From Bugula neritina (Eukaryota; Bryozoa; Gymnolaemata; Cheilostomatida; Bugulidae), in contig OZ037765.1 of the NCBI GenBank assembly GCA_964035545.1, positions 1,897,001 through 1,961,000 on the forward strand: 64,000 nucleotides of DNA, given 5' to 3'. Under the pieces are notes generated by a model that was given only the letters and a program-made list of their open reading frames with translations, was not told the origin of the DNA and ran no database searches. Shown here piece by piece: positions 21,701 to 37,530 of the stretch (position 1 is its first letter; the number at the start of each line of letters is the position of its first letter). A program made the translations under genes and the position numbers.

Positions 21701-22453
21701 TCTATATAATCTATGAATTCTGAAAACTTTAGCTTTTCTAACATAAATTAAATCGCTGCCATTTGCTGAACTGTTTTTAAGCAAATATCTTAGTAATGCA
21801 CAACTTATTGTAAATTTGTCGCAAAAGTATTTGCAACATTCTTTAAATCAGCTACCAAATCAGAAATGACTCTCTTCATTCATTCTCTGCAGGATCACCA
21901 TAACAACTAAAGGTAAATACACAGCTATCAATGGTGGAGCCTTAGAGCCTTTAGTAAAGATTATTAGTGAGGAAGGTTCTAGTGAGGTTATAGTCAACGC
22001 CCTTAAAGCTATCACATGCTTGTCAGAAGCTCCAGAAGGTCGAGAATGGCTCGGTCAGCATGTACCGCAGGTAACTATTAGCATACTGAACAATAGTCAG
22101 TCTCACTTACCTGCACCATCATAATATCGCTCATCTAAACCACCTAACTAGGTGCACTAGTAGAAACTACTTTATAGGTTAAGTTGTTTAGTTTACCAAA
22201 TAAATATTAGTTTGGGACGAGGGTTGAACATAACTTCTTTTGCTTAATTTAAAACCGCAAACTTTTCTCTTTTTTCCATAGCTGCACCTACCTCAAATTT
22301 CATTTTTATATTCAATAAATTAGATCTTTTGAGCTCAGTTTGTAATAAAAGAAAACGAATCTGTTACAGATATCTAAGCTAACAACAGATAAGAACCCAG
22401 CTGTGGTGAAACACGCTACCATTGCAGTGAATTTGATCACCTGGAGACCGTAA
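12721..22453 (+). CDS. RSPH14: Radial spoke head 14 homologue, armadillo repeats
   Basis: RSPH14 (RTDR1) is an armadillo-repeat protein linked to radial spokes of motile cilia and sperm flagella. Coding exons: 12721-12816, 20247-20439, 20682-21042, 21503-21619, 21893-22070, 22370-22453; in phase they give 342 aa (human 348). The N-terminus ends in PLAFGDRAVPRL, close to human TTAFGHRALPKL, followed by LSDYLHDPEHI, LLSDADVTIREKSLECLHII, VKANAAGALM, GKYTAINGGALEPL and LSEAPEGREWLGQHVP, the expected ARM series. An acceptor at 12709 (ttcttacag) lies 11 bases before the ATG, so a 5' UTR exon is spliced on, probably ending at 12238. Intron 1 is over 7.4 kb because it contains a complete Gypsy element in antisense; without it the intron would be about 250 bases. 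A tRNA-like SINE sits in the intron after 21042. An X-box-like site precedes the gene. Confidence 0.93.
12958..12963 (-). terminator. LTR poly(A) signal AATAAA
   Basis: AATAAA on the element strand, about 80 bases after the TATA box and about 90 bases before the LTR end. This defines a short R region. The same site occurs in the right LTR. Confidence 0.65.
12995..13039 (-). other. Hairpin near the transcript start in the LTR
   Basis: Arms CCAGCGAGCTCCAGT (12995-13009) and ACTGGAACTCGCTGG (13025-13039) are complementary with one mismatch around a 15-base loop. It lies immediately downstream of the TATA box, so it would form at or near the 5' end of the RNA and again in the 3' R region. Confidence 0.65.
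13040..13049 (-). promoter_or_regulatory. LTR TATA box
   Basis: TATATAAAAG on the element strand within the LTR, following the palindromic U3 block. Transcription would start about 30 bases further on, near 13010-13020. Confidence 0.7.
13068..13197. repeat. 130-bp nested palindrome in LTR U3
   Basis: Outer arms 13068-13087 and 13178-13197 match as inverted repeats at 19 of 20 positions. Inside, the word CCGAAATGCCGA appears at 13092, 13122 and 13170, its complement TCGGCATTTCGG at 13154 and a variant at 13107. The whole block can fold into a long cruciform. The same block is in the right LTR. Confidence 0.9.
13427..13438 (-). other. Polypurine tract of the Gypsy element
   Basis: On the element strand ATGGGGGGAGAA directly abuts the 3' LTR start (TGTAATGG). 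This is where plus-strand priming would occur. Confidence 0.8.
13673..18565 (-). CDS. pol: Gypsy Pol polyprotein (-1 frame of gag)
   Basis: The frame is open from 18565 down to a TGA at 13673-13675 and overlaps the end of gag by about 34 bases. It has no ATG near its start and is expected to be made only as a Gag-Pol fusion by frameshifting. Counting from the codon at 18382: aspartic protease (FLLDTGCTTNLL, residue about 117), RT (WRFCVDYRRLN about 445, catalytic YLDD about 546), RNase H (DTDASD about 697), integrase zinc finger (HKQAHSG about 963, then CEVCQ) and DDE core (AVDLVG about 1026, HTDQGAQF, GVVERNNR about 1122), then a GPY/F-type module (FVGPY about 1258). A tail of about 280 residues, rich in Pro, Gln, Glu and Arg, follows with no chromodomain or membrane segment recognised. 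No internal stop; likely functional. Confidence 0.95.
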   Translation of the reverse strand, partial: RPRAFKHPRLTVTSTNRGPHANPIRDRTQRGEEETSTGSADTEWQRPRRPRRPQGLPDPPAVSLKTRMQLEEAGWQAPRRSRRPQGLPDPPAWPLRNRFAGLPEEVVEENSAYSQEYPKLPSRPQKTPVVSKTKRRPAVRTQVVSPPETDRSRSTQPYGSSYFLPGKISGKAATFLLDTGCTTNLLSRRLFDTLGARERASLEPYEGAHGTLADGSCIPFYGVISLPGRVRDQAIHETFIVSQLKEDAILGMPFLEKHQCHMDFQKSVVVMAGKELVCVDKFGRPLVGGVQVVRDCTVPGRSQATLRCRVNCKGIAGLGVVEGTHGAIRLANSLNRLDCRQELLVQCINPFTEPIRLSAGALVGKYHSIQEADVGPALETVADTQGKPPHTRRGAVPEHVADLYDGACGNCTSSTERQVLAQLLAEYSDVFSRGDEDMGLTKVISHEIPLAAGTTPIRQPTRRLGPEKEKEVSRQVQDLLDRNLIEPAHGAWSSPVVLVKKKDGSWRFCVDYRRLNSVTIQDAYPLPRIDESLDALAGSKYFSTLDLLSGYWQVPLSPDAQDKAAFITRDGLWKWKVLPFGLTSAPATFQRLMEQVLSGLHWKTLLIYLDDVIVISPDFSTHVSRLREVFDRLRAAGLKLKPSKCALLQPEVTYLGHVVGRDGVATDPEKVQAVKEWTVPRDLPELRAFLGLVGYYRQYIPGFAGVAQPLNRLTAKGVRWQWTQEEQQAFDHLKQRLMEAPILAYPDPAQEYILDTDASDHSVGAVLSQVQGGSEVVVAYYSKTLAAAEKNYCTTRKELLAVVKAVKHFRPYLYGRTFRLRTDHASLIWLCKRAEPSSQVARWLEILAEFSYRIEHRAGRKHGNADGMSRRPVGDCKQCLHIEKRDGGPARLDVETELGEGAVYRWEHGHLRTETHSDDVQALHANPTLYQNVKELCRLQETLPGAVADIFRAKKEGRRPSEEQQRQGDVEFQLLCRRWDALKVSPDGLLMITLAADNRQQERDRVVCPRALRRELIWDTHKQAHSGVSRVIRCLRLRWYWPGMTRDVRLRVRQCEVCQASKHGRPTETTGRRRLYAGRPWQVVAVDLVGPMPLSARGNTWILVLTDHFTRWADALAIPDATAPTVARTLDQHVFCYLGLPEQIHTDQGAQFQSQLMGDLCRIWGVNQSRTTPYHPQGNGVVERNNRMLGDALRSLLLGRGQEEWDVVLPQIMRAYRSTPHSATQETPNFLMLGRETRVPEHLTYHVPAPESPVHEYVEGLIDIMGKAHDALRTQQWQTRTEDSEEPPLYQVGDWVWMVSYRRRRGQSAKLQPKFVGPYCVVEVLPNHTYRVERSGQVSVQSEQRLKPYQASPDAVGQAPPLLEPHRQPSRRGQATRPREVEIVFPREADQEQTALLEQLERQQREEREQERQQALGPPPLQGEDTPTRVTGEGGDPPSAVAEEPPAPAAPIQQERSQRARRPPRYLADYHVGHMEMSPQRSGTPSTGKNSEPQLQNSPGSTGLLQKQLPPDQHSHLDNRYPALSGNVGRGRWRYPIPMTDLDPPPEEEDEATTLLPAQLIGDGATAATTQPLRVALARLGKEPGAPGSQIEEKTQPTHSQLPRHGQSMALPYRECVFDSAIHAWSSILD
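18510..18553 (-). promoter_or_regulatory. -1 ribosomal frameshift signal, gag to pol
   Basis: On the element strand the heptamer TTTAAAC (18553-18547) lies in the gag frame as T TTA AAC, the canonical X XXY YYZ form. After a six-base spacer (18546-18541) comes a 10-bp stem, GGCTCACGGT with ACCGTGGGCC (18540-18531 with 18519-18510, one G.U pair), around an 11-base loop. The gag TAA (18531-18529) lies at the top of the stem. Slipping back one base enters the pol frame. Confidence 0.88.
18529..19434 (-). CDS. gag: Gypsy Gag protein with CCHC zinc knuckle
   Basis: 301-aa capsid/nucleocapsid protein of the Gypsy element. It starts at the first ATG after the primer-binding site (19434) and stops at 18529-18531. 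The N-terminal part is Ala/Pro-rich. The middle resembles retrotransposon capsid (FGGEGDVEQFIREFQDVA, DRKRLVYNAFFRSV). The C-terminus has one zinc knuckle, CWGCGAQGHVRRHC (CX2CX4HX4C), for RNA binding. The last sense codons contain the slippery heptamer from which pol is reached. Confidence 0.93.
   Translation of the reverse strand: MAPGDTAPEAATPPALTVEALVTALQGLRGQGQASPGDRYRLQPPNFGGEGDVEQFIREFQDVATIAEWPVPVRILQLRACLTGRAKSFALGPDEEHIMRALRARFGLTTKEAADRLQIMRRDRRTPLEDHANEVERLAQAAFGHATGNDRKRLVYNAFFRSVNHPDLQRYWLAAKVNSIEEALEMGKAYFQVEEPRRPSYTARQVVEEHEETTPLPTPQVAAAATKSPEQTQLTMLMDMMKGLQATVTKLQSEQADRRAPRSRDNPVRPSLLTCWGCGAQGHVRRHCPRGQGPLNTQGSR
19467..19483 (-). other. Primer-binding site, tRNA-Leu type
   Basis: On the element strand, one base after the 5' LTR, the 17 bases TGGTGGCAGCGGTGGGA are complementary to the 3' end of animal tRNA-Leu(AAG/TAG type) including CCA, as I recall that sequence. 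This marks minus-strand priming by tRNA-Leu. Confidence 0.75.
19485..20042 (-). repeat. 5' LTR of the Gypsy element (right copy)
   Basis: 558 bp, matching 12869-13426 with no difference that I can see. It is the promoter copy for the element's RNA. The host duplication ATAG follows at 20043-20046. Confidence 0.95.
21150..21219 (-). mobile_element. tRNA-like SINE head in an RSPH14 intron
   Basis: Second copy of the element at 6977-7046, opposite orientation. Acceptor-type stem GCCTCCG/TGGGGGC pairs fully (with wobbles), A box TGGTGTAATGG and B box GGTTCGATTCC are intact, and the anticodon arm pairs poorly. Flanking words match copy 1 on both sides. Confidence 0.65.
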
Positions 22454-22560
22454 GAAGTAGATAGGTACTTATTACAACTATATCCCACTAACTGTATAAC
22501 TTTATACTTTTTTGGCTTCTATAGACAATCTATTATCATAGTTGTTATCAACTATTACAC

Positions 22561-22566
22561 AATAAA
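22561..22566 (+). terminator. Poly(A) signal AATAAA, RSPH14
   Basis: First of several overlapping AATAAA words, about 108 bases after the RSPH14 stop. The sequence from here to 23475 is A-rich spacer between convergent RSPH14 and KATNAL2, with no gene seen. Confidence 0.6.
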
Positions 22567-23474
22567 TAAAATAATAAAGTTTTACAAATAAATATATTTT
22601 TTGTACATCATATTGAAATAAAAAGAATGTATATTTATGTGATTTTATAAGCCAAGAAATAAATCAATGCGACAAGAACTTAAAAAGTAAATTATATTTA
22701 TTGATTATAAAGTCAACAACCAATGAGAAAAACAGCAGAACTGGTAATTTTTATAAAAAGGAAACACAAGTATATACAGTTGAAAATGTCAAAAATACGC
22801 TGAATAGATTTTTTCCATTTTAATCCCTTCACATAAAAGCTTAAAACTTTATAATTTGAAATTAACATTAAAAAATATTCAATAAACAGGCATGTTTTGA
22901 AGAAAACTGTAAGAAAATATTTCAGAATAAGTTTTACGTATTCACTAAAAACAGAAATAGCAACAAAGGTAGATATGACATCAACAATCGGCGCATGAAA
23001 AAAATAGATATGAAATAAACCAACAGAATAATAAAACAAATAATATAATACTTCAATTTTCCAACAAACAATATATAGAATAATTCGTGAAAATTAAAAA
23101 TTTAGGAAAAAATGGGAATAAATTAGAATTGAAAATCCTCAGAATATTGAAATGCAGTTAAGAAAGCTTGAAGCATAAAACGGACAGCAAAAAGTTAATA
23201 TAATTTTAAGACAAAAATAAAACATTTGATGCATGTTTGTTTTACTTTATGAGGCAATTGTCAGAAGTCACAATAACAAGATTGCTAACAAACAATAGCA
23301 TTAAGTCATGTCTCATTTGAGCAAAGGCTGAAATATGTTATAACAATGATTTGTAATAGATAATTCATAATGCAAAACTTTGTTTTGCTATCATGAAATA
23401 AATGCATCATTCACACAAACTGTTACATGTACACTTCCTTAGCTGCGCCGCATACATACTTAGACTGTAGCGTG

Positions 23475-23480
23475 TTTATT
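23475..23480 (-). terminator. Poly(A) signal AATAAA, KATNAL2
   Basis: AATAAA on the minus strand, about 170 bases after the KATNAL2 stop. Confidence 0.6.
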
Positions 23481-23646
23481 AATTTACTATGACAAGGCAA
23501 GACAACTTCAGTCAATACAAAACACACCATGGTATATACAAATTCAATGTTACATCTGAGAAAGACATTCATGTAGAAACTGATAGAGTAGGAGACGGTA
23601 TTTTCACCAACCATTCAATAAGAACAGAGAGACAATGGATTCAGGG

Positions 23647-30214
<6,568 letters not shown>

Positions 30215-30612
30215 AATTACTTTATTGTTGTACAAATTTTAGATGACCATTATTCTATAGTTGCCACCACGTCATTTTTTACCGTTGATTCTAACAAAAA
30301 TGGCAAAGTATTAATATAGTATAGACATATTGATAGTCATAGTGATTATATCGCCAACCACACCACACATAACCACCATTGTTGTGTAGCAACTGCGATA
30401 CAGCTTGAACGACAATCTACCGGAAAACAGCGCGTGCTAACTTGAAACCAATCCGCTGCGAGATCTTCCTGTATTATCCAACCAATACGACACTATTATT
30501 AACATGTGTAGAAGAAGAAATTTAAAGGGTCAAGGACTTTCCTTACACCTAGTCGTTCCCAAAAGCAAATTCTGTTAGTTTTCTCACTCTGATACACCTG
30601 AAGGCTTACAAA
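30215..30612. promoter_or_regulatory. Bidirectional promoter KATNAL2 / RPS19BP1
   Basis: 398 bases separate the two divergent start codons, so both promoters and 5' UTRs share this interval. It contains an X-box-like site at 30381 and a GTTGCC half-site near 30261. No TATA box is obvious. Confidence 0.75.
30381..30393. promoter_or_regulatory. Candidate X-box in the KATNAL2 promoter
   Basis: GTTGTGTAGCAAC matches RYYNYY-N-RRNRAC with one mismatch (position 6) and has a perfect right half AGCAAC. It lies 167 bases before the KATNAL2 ATG. Confidence 0.45.
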
Positions 30613-32964
30613 ATGTCACACTCTCTTATTCGCAGAGGACTTGATTTATACAAAGATGATTTACAGGGCAACACTGACAGTTCTAGAAAAATATGTAAGA
30701 TTTTGAGTTTTTCAAATTCATGTCATTTTCAATAAAATCTAATCATTATCATAATGATTATCATTATGGTTATCATTATCATTATGATTATGATTATTTA
30801 TTAATTATAATATAATATTATTTATTTTATCAATATTATCATAATAATTAATATTATCATTATGACTATCTGCTTATAATTATGATTACCTTTATGGCAT
30901 TGTCATTGTAATAGTGATACTCACAGTTTCACTAATTGTCATTCTCATTCAACTTTGATTTTTTCAGTTTTTGTTTCTTTTTACAAACATTTTACTGTAA
31001 GAGTTTAACTTCAAGTTTAAGTATGTGATTCCATTTAAAATTTATTTTTATAAGTTCTAAAATCAAATTGAACCTAAACATCATGTTGATATTGAGATGA
31101 AATTCAAATTGACAACTTCAACTGCCTTTTCACCTTAATTGACTGAAAGCTTAAACTACCAATTGCAATTATGTATAACATTCACATTGAGTTTTGCAAT
31201 GTCATAATGATAATCGCTATCCGTATCACTGTCATATAGTCATGATTCTAAGGCTTAGTGAATTTCATGTATATTTGTAGCATATACTCATGCATATAGT
31301 CACATACTTATATAATTTATAGTTTTGTTATATTCGATGTTCTATCTATCTCAAACCTCTGATTATCGACAACTCACAACTTGCACGAGTAATAATAGAA
31401 ATGACTCATTCAAACCTAACAACTACAAGTTAAAGTAGACAAATGCAGTAAAGAAAAAATTTAATCGCTTAAGCTGTTGAATTCTTTTCAACTTCAAATT
31501 TGCACAACAAAAATTAACCTCTTGCTACATCTTTATCTAAAAAAACAGGTTTTTCTCAATTTCTCCATTATGCATGCGTGTATTATTTTGTTTTTTAAAT
31601 GATGCACGAAGCACAAGTTAATAATATGCTGTAATATCATTTTTGACATAAATGTTTACTATCTGGCATTTTAGTCTGTTGAAATTGAAATTATGATTTT
31701 TAAGTTTGCAATGTTGCTTTTTATCAACTGACCATTATGAATAGGCCTAAGGATATATGACCTATGACCTTGTGTATGCAGCAGATATCTCTATGTGGAA
31801 GATATATATGTTTTAGCTCACTGTAGACAGAAACTTACAGAAAAAGAGCTAATAACAATGGTGGGCACCAATAAAAAAGGCTTCAGGCGAAAGTTGAAAA
31901 GGTTGCAAGCAAAGCAAAATGCCACAACCTTGAAAGACAAAAAACTCAAATCACAACCAGGTCTGCATCAAACTAACATTTTCTCTTCAATGAAACCTTC
32001 ATGTCAATTTTCATCGAAATTTATTGCTTATTTTATCTCTTCTACATAAACAATTAAAAATTCGCCAAGATATCGATATGGCAGAAATACTTAGTAAAAA
32101 ATTCCTAATGAAAGCGAAAGTCAACACCAAGTCTTTCATTTATATGTTTAAAACTGTTATGTGAATTTTCACTATATTTATTGCTTATTTTCTTTTTATT
32201 ATAAAAACATTAGGAAATTTACTAGAAAATTGTTTAGTAAAAAATGTGCAATTATCTACAAATACTTTTGCCAACAATTTCCAAATAGATCTATTTCCTT
32301 TTTTATTTTAAATTATTTGAACTGTACAATATTATACTTAGAGAAACTATCTTTTTACAAGTGACTGACATGCCCAGCTCATTCACACTGTTTTGTCTTT
32401 TCAAGATCTGTATGAAAGTTATACTCGCCATGATAATACCGACTCTAATATTAAAGCTCTGAATCTCATGCGTCTGCTGAATAAAGATGAACAAAAAGTT
32501 ATTGAAATGGTAAGTTTGACGTCACAAAGTCTGGTCGGGATTGCAGTGGTCATGTTTCAGTTGCACTAAACAACTGTTACAGGTTTTCACTTACTATTTT
32601 TGTTCATATATTTTCACAATTCAAAATCTTAACACAAATACATTTACTTTGCATTTTTCTCCCAGATCAATTTTACTGGCAGAAAAATATTTTGATATAT
32701 TAGGTGCCAGAATATTTATATGAATTTTATGATTAAATATGTGTATTTACTTTTTGATGGCTTTGAAATTCATTTTAAAAAATGTTTTTCAACCATAATG
32801 TTGAATGTTGTATTTCCCAGGCTGCTGAAAAGCACGAAGCAAAGTCCAGTAAACAAAAGAAACGTAAATCAGATAAAAATACCGCTTCTGGTGGTACAAC
32901 ATCCAGTTCTGTGTTCACAGAAGAGGACTTTCAAAAATTCTTCAAAGAATACAATTTTACATAG
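30613..32964 (+). CDS. RPS19BP1: RPS19-binding protein 1 / active regulator of SIRT1
   Basis: Small nucleolar protein that binds ribosomal protein S19 and, in vertebrates, activates SIRT1. Exons: 30613-30694, 31817-31960, 32406-32509, 32821-32964; total 157 aa (human 136). The N-terminus MSHSLIRRGLDLY parallels human MSAALLRRGLEL, and the C-terminus SVFTEEDFQKFFKEY parallels TVFTEEDFQKFQQEY; these two ends carry the identification. The middle is basic (GFRRKLKRLQAKQ) and diverged. The exon 2 acceptor is the weak point: two AG sites nearer the T-rich tract (ending 31781 and 31784) break the frame, while atgttttag ending at 31816 keeps it. The exon 2 donor is gtctgc, which is unusual. Intron 1 is over 1.1 kb with a GATAAT-type simple repeat. 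Confidence 0.82.
30735..30880. repeat. ATTATC/GATAAT simple repeat in RPS19BP1 intron 1
   Basis: Mixed-orientation ATTATC, ATTATG and TAATAT words. The same type is found around 36630-36840 and 37690-37745. Confidence 0.75.
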
Positions 32965-33026
32965 CTTTGTCTACTTTTATTTAACAAATACATAACTTTA
33001 GAATAATGTCTAAAAATATATTGCAA

Positions 33027-33032
33027 AATAAA
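33027..33032 (+). terminator. Poly(A) signal AATAAA, RPS19BP1
   Basis: AATAAA 62 bases after the RPS19BP1 stop. Confidence 0.65.
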
Positions 33033-33182
33033 AATCTTGCTTAAGTAAAAATAGTGTGAGATTTGGCTCCATTTATAGCCATGTAGTTACGTATAACAAT
33101 GATTTTAAATTTCACATTCTGTTGACTTTGAAAAAAGGAAATTAGAATTGCTTAATTCATTTGCCCTGCCAATCAAACAGAA

Positions 33183-33188
33183 TTTATT
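33183..33188 (-). terminator. Poly(A) signal AATAAA, TMEM129
   Basis: AATAAA on the minus strand about 107 bases past the TMEM129 stop. Together with the signal at 33027 it separates two convergent genes by about 150 bases. Confidence 0.6.
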
Positions 33189-33294
33189 AATGTGTTATTC
33201 AATTAATTTAAAAAACATTCTCAGGAACGAAAAACTTGACTAACAAGCCAACTGCACCAATTTTTAATATTCAGGAAACTGAAGTGTCTTATAT

Positions 33295-36031
33295 CTAGCT
33301 TAGCTCTATTCCACACACATCTGCCATACAGAACTTGGCCCGGCACATCGGACACCCTGCTTTACCAGATAACCAAGTCTGAGTATTATTCTGGTCTTGT
33401 CTGTAGCTGAACCACTTGGCCAGGCAGTCAATACACCATAAAGGTTTGCAGTAACACTCTTGGCAGTCGCCTTCACCAGGGGGCGCACATAGCTTCACTA
33501 TCTTCACGTTAGCAGTTTCCTGCATGCATCCCATACAAGGCTCCAACTCCTAGCAAAAGTACAGTGAAAATCAACATGCAGGTTATAAAACGCTTATTCA
33601 AAGTTCTTGAATGTCCCAACAGAGCTTCAACTTCTGGCCACAAAAATTACCACTGCTGGGCTAAGTTAAATTCGAAAACTGAGTAGGAATAAAGTGTCTT
33701 GCTATTTGTTGCAATAGATAAAATAAACCAGTATTACAACACATGGTATATAGACTCTACAAAACATTTGAATCTCTTATTTCACCTGGATTCAAAATGT
33801 CTTGTAAATATTGCCAAATAAGACTAAGAAATACATGCTGCAAGTCCAATGCAAATCAGTCATCTAAATAGCAGGTATAGAGCCCTTGCAACTCACGTAA
33901 CCAGCTACTTCCGAGTTGAAGGTGTAAGGTGGGTTTGCCTTGACTGTCTCAGTGAATGCATCCACAAACAACTCTGTTACAGTCTGTTTCACCACAATAT
34001 TTCTAGCATTGACAACAGGGGCATGTAGCTTGCTCCTCAACTCTGTGTAATCAATTGACCTAAGGCTACAAACAACAGATAGTCTATTTAAGTTAGAGTT
34101 TAAAAGAGAAATTCATGCTGAATTTTAGCAAAATCTTTTATTCTAACATTGCAATTTAAGCCAAAAGAAGATTCTAAAATACAAAAACCAACGACTGTCT
34201 AGCAGACAAGGTGTCTTGAGACCTACTCTACCATATTTCAACTATACATTTGTTCCCTTTTCAGTGATTTCCTGTGATTCTATGATATCAAGTTCAAATG
34301 AGTTTAATGCAGTAATAGGAGTGGCAATGTTACCGTATAATAAATGGGCTTTGAGATTTATCAACAGGGCGCACGTCTATTTTTAGCATCTGCACCCCAT
34401 GAGGAGATTCTTCTGAAATAGTGTATTCTTCACTCCCACATAGACTGAGTATGCAGTTGGTCTGCTGGGCAATGTCAAGGTTATATGTCCCTATCTTTAT
34501 TATCCAGTTGTCAGTCACATGAACCTATAAAAGGGAGGTCACCCAATCACAATAAAACAAAGAAATCTATGGTTCTGAAAATCATGTTCTTACTAGGAAC
34601 TATGAAGAGCCCTGAGATATTACAAATAAGCAGAACAAAATAAAAAAATCAATTCAGCTTATTCTCATTGGAGAAAAAAATCTTAATTAAACTAATTTGC
34701 TTTATTACAAAAAAATGTGGATATAAACTAAATAACGAGAGGGCAGACTTATGAAAATATATGATGAACAAAATTAAAAAAAGACTCTACCTTTTGAGAA
34801 TAATGGCCGCTACTAAATAAATCTGGCCTTCGCATTTCTACATTTATAGCATTAGCAACAGCTACACTTGATCTGCTGGGTTCATTAGAAGGATATAGAT
34901 TTTTCAACTTTGACATAAGAGGGTGGTGTGCCCACCCATCCTGGCTCCATAACAGAACACAGCCTACTGCGGCCAATGGCAATACAATTGAGCCTATGAA
35001 CCCTATTTGAATAAGCAGAGCCAAACTGCTAAACTGATAGATGTACTGTTCTGCATTAGTCCAAGCTAGAACCAATACATAACCTAAAAACAAGGATATA
35101 TTTCTTATAAAACAGCATTATACCAATGTACAACTGTACACGGAAGACAGTATAATAACTATGTGTTTGAATAACATTAAAGCAAGTAAAAGGCTGAGTG
35201 AGTAACCATTAGGCAATCATTTTTAATGTGATATTACTGGAAGATCCTGGAACTTTGCAGGCTGAAAATATGTTAGCATTTAGTCAGATAATTTATTATA
35301 TAACTAAAAGCTGTGTCTTTAGTAGTTTAATTTGTTAATGGCTCAACAATGCAACATTTCAATTGCATTGTTGGCTTAATAATTTAATTACAGTCACATT
35401 CTAACTTGCATTGAATTTAATTAATTTACCTTTCTGTCTCTAACTACAATTGAAGCTAATACCATTAACATTACATTTCTTATTCTTTAACCATTTCATC
35501 AACATTTAATTTAATCGAAAAATAAAATCTTATGTTTACAGACTACAGAATAGTTTGTGACTAAAATTTTAAGATAGATTATAGCACACTAAATCTAATA
35601 TTATGCTAACTGCTATTAGACAGTAGGCTATATTCATTTGTTAGCCATGTTATCATAATATTTATACTATACATATGAGTACTATATTATATACCTCAAA
35701 CATATAATAATGATTGTATATTATTATAAATACATACTAAAATTTAATGCAATAATTATAAGTATAATATTAAATTTAAAACTGATAACCAGGTTAATAA
35801 ATCCAAGTATAACTTTATTAACAAACCTAAAGGAAGAAGTGCATGAACTACTAGAGTTATTGAGGCCCTTCTAATGTGATATTTAATAAAGTCAACTCTT
35901 TCATCGCCCAAAAGTCCTCCAAATAAATTTTGAATGGTCAGCCCTGCAGCAGCGACTTCTTGTGGTGGAATGACAAAAACAAGACAGAGAAAACAATACA
36001 CTAAACCATAAATATTTTCCGATGTTAACAT
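33295..36031 (-). CDS. TMEM129: E3 ubiquitin ligase TMEM129 (five exons)
   Basis: ER-membrane E3 ligase that acts in ER-associated degradation with Derlin-1. Exons in coding order: 36031-35827, 35083-34791, 34524-34334, 34065-33897, 33549-33295; in phase they give 370 aa (human 362). The start ATG (MLTSENIYG) opens a hydrophobic N-terminal segment. AAAGLTIQNLFGGLLG matches human HAAGLTVQNLLSGWLG, and further hydrophobic segments follow (about 70-80 and 85-115). The C-terminus is the atypical RING: EPCMGCMQ, CQECYCKPLWCIDCLAKWF, CPMCRAKFCMADVCG, with every cysteine pair I can recall from human present. The stop is TAG at 33295-33297. Convergent with RPS19BP1. Confidence 0.95.
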
Positions 36032-36599
36032 AATTTCATTCAAGATTCTTTATAAAGTGCTACAACTTATAACTACAATTTTTTCCCTTCAAATTTCACT
36101 AATGAGTCAGTAAGAAGAAAAAGCAGTTGAAAATCAATTAAGTAACTTTAATAGAAATTGAATTAATTTTTTATTTTATTAAATCTGTCGGATGAAGATG
36201 ATGAGTTGTTTTGTTGTAAAATTGATGACTGCAGGCGGTAGTTGGCGGATAGTATATATTGTTTTAAATTTACCTGTTTTTGTGTATGTGTGCGCTAAAA
36301 GTCAAGGTTTTCAAACTATCTTTTGAGTCCGGACGGTCGTAAATCAAACACCATTATTAACTCGCAGAAGCGCCCAATCCGTTTTAAGTCTGTGCTAGGT
36401 GACGGCCTTAACTTTACTAAGCCTGCCCCTTTTTCATATAGTTAGTTCCTTATTTTTCCAATTATCAAATTCAATTAATTGAATATATTATTATTGTGTA
36501 TTTTAACTTTGATTTTTAATGTATAGATATAGCAATAAATGCAAAGTCGAGCTTTTTCCATAATATTTTTTCGCCAAACACCAGGCAATACTAAAAGTA

Positions 36600-37060
36600 A
36601 AAGTAAAACTAAATGTTAATTTTAAAGTTAATCATAATGATAATGTTACCCTAACTCTAAGTCTAACTTAAACTATCACTATCAGAATGAGTATCGCTAT
36701 TAGTATGACCATGAGACATGAGTATGAGATTGAGTGTAATAATCTTTCATTAATGATTAGTCATAATGATAATGATTATGATCACCATGATGATTATAAT
36801 GATTTTTTATAATAATAATCATAATGATCTAATAATAAACTAAAGTTATATAAATTAGTTTCATAATAATAATTAAATTTTATATTTTTATAATTTTCAC
36901 TATTACTATTACTATTAGTATTAGTTTAGACTTTAAGTTTACAGTAAAACTAAATAACTAAATAATTAAATAATTTAATATTAAATTTACTAAACTACTG
37001 TTAGTGTTAATATAAGTATTACTATTACTATTACTATTAGTACTAGTACTATCTCTATGA
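36600..37060. repeat. GATAAT then TATTAG simple repeats
   Basis: Words of the GATAAT/ATTATC type (about 36630-36840) are followed by ACTATTAGTATT type (about 36898-37050), repeating the families seen at 30.7 kb and 6.1 kb. The 36032-36600 stretch before it, upstream of TMEM129, shows no gene. Confidence 0.75.
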
Positions 37061-37089
37061 GTACCAAGTGTAGTGTTCCAAGTCCTTGG

Positions 37090-37530
37090 AGGGATCAAGC
37101 ACTTGATGTTTGATTCTCCTAAGAAGACTAAGCTACTGGCTATGCAGGCCTATACTTGATTACACAGATTAGAAGCAAAGTGCATGATGTAGAGCTGATC
37201 CAGAACAGCGCCATACGATTCATAAGCAATCTGAAGAGACGCACTGACATTGTATCTGAGGCGAGGAATGAGTTAGGACTCTGTACGCTGGAAGATAGAA
37301 GAAAAAATCATCGGCTGTGGTTACTGACTTGAATTCTTCAGAATAAGAATCAGCACCAAACTCTATCTAGAACCTATGACAAGATTATTGAAGACAGGGA
37401 GCTTGTAACTGTAACCACCCGAGCTGCTGCCAGAAGAGCGCTTATTTTGATATCAGCTAGGAAAAGCATGTTCTACACTAGTTTTCTGCCACAAACAATT
37501 TGTGAGATGCGAGGAAAATATAATAACTAA
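37090..37530 (+). pseudogene. LINE reverse-transcriptase C-terminal remnant
   Basis: From 37192 to 37530 one frame reads like the end of a CR1/Jockey-type non-LTR retrotransposon ORF2: IQNSAIRFISNLKRRTD, LGLCTLEDRRKNHRLWLL and a final SFLPQTICE block. It is broken by an in-frame TGA at 37330-37332. Upstream (KLLAMQAY) the continuation is in another frame with further stops. Dead fragment. Confidence 0.75.
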
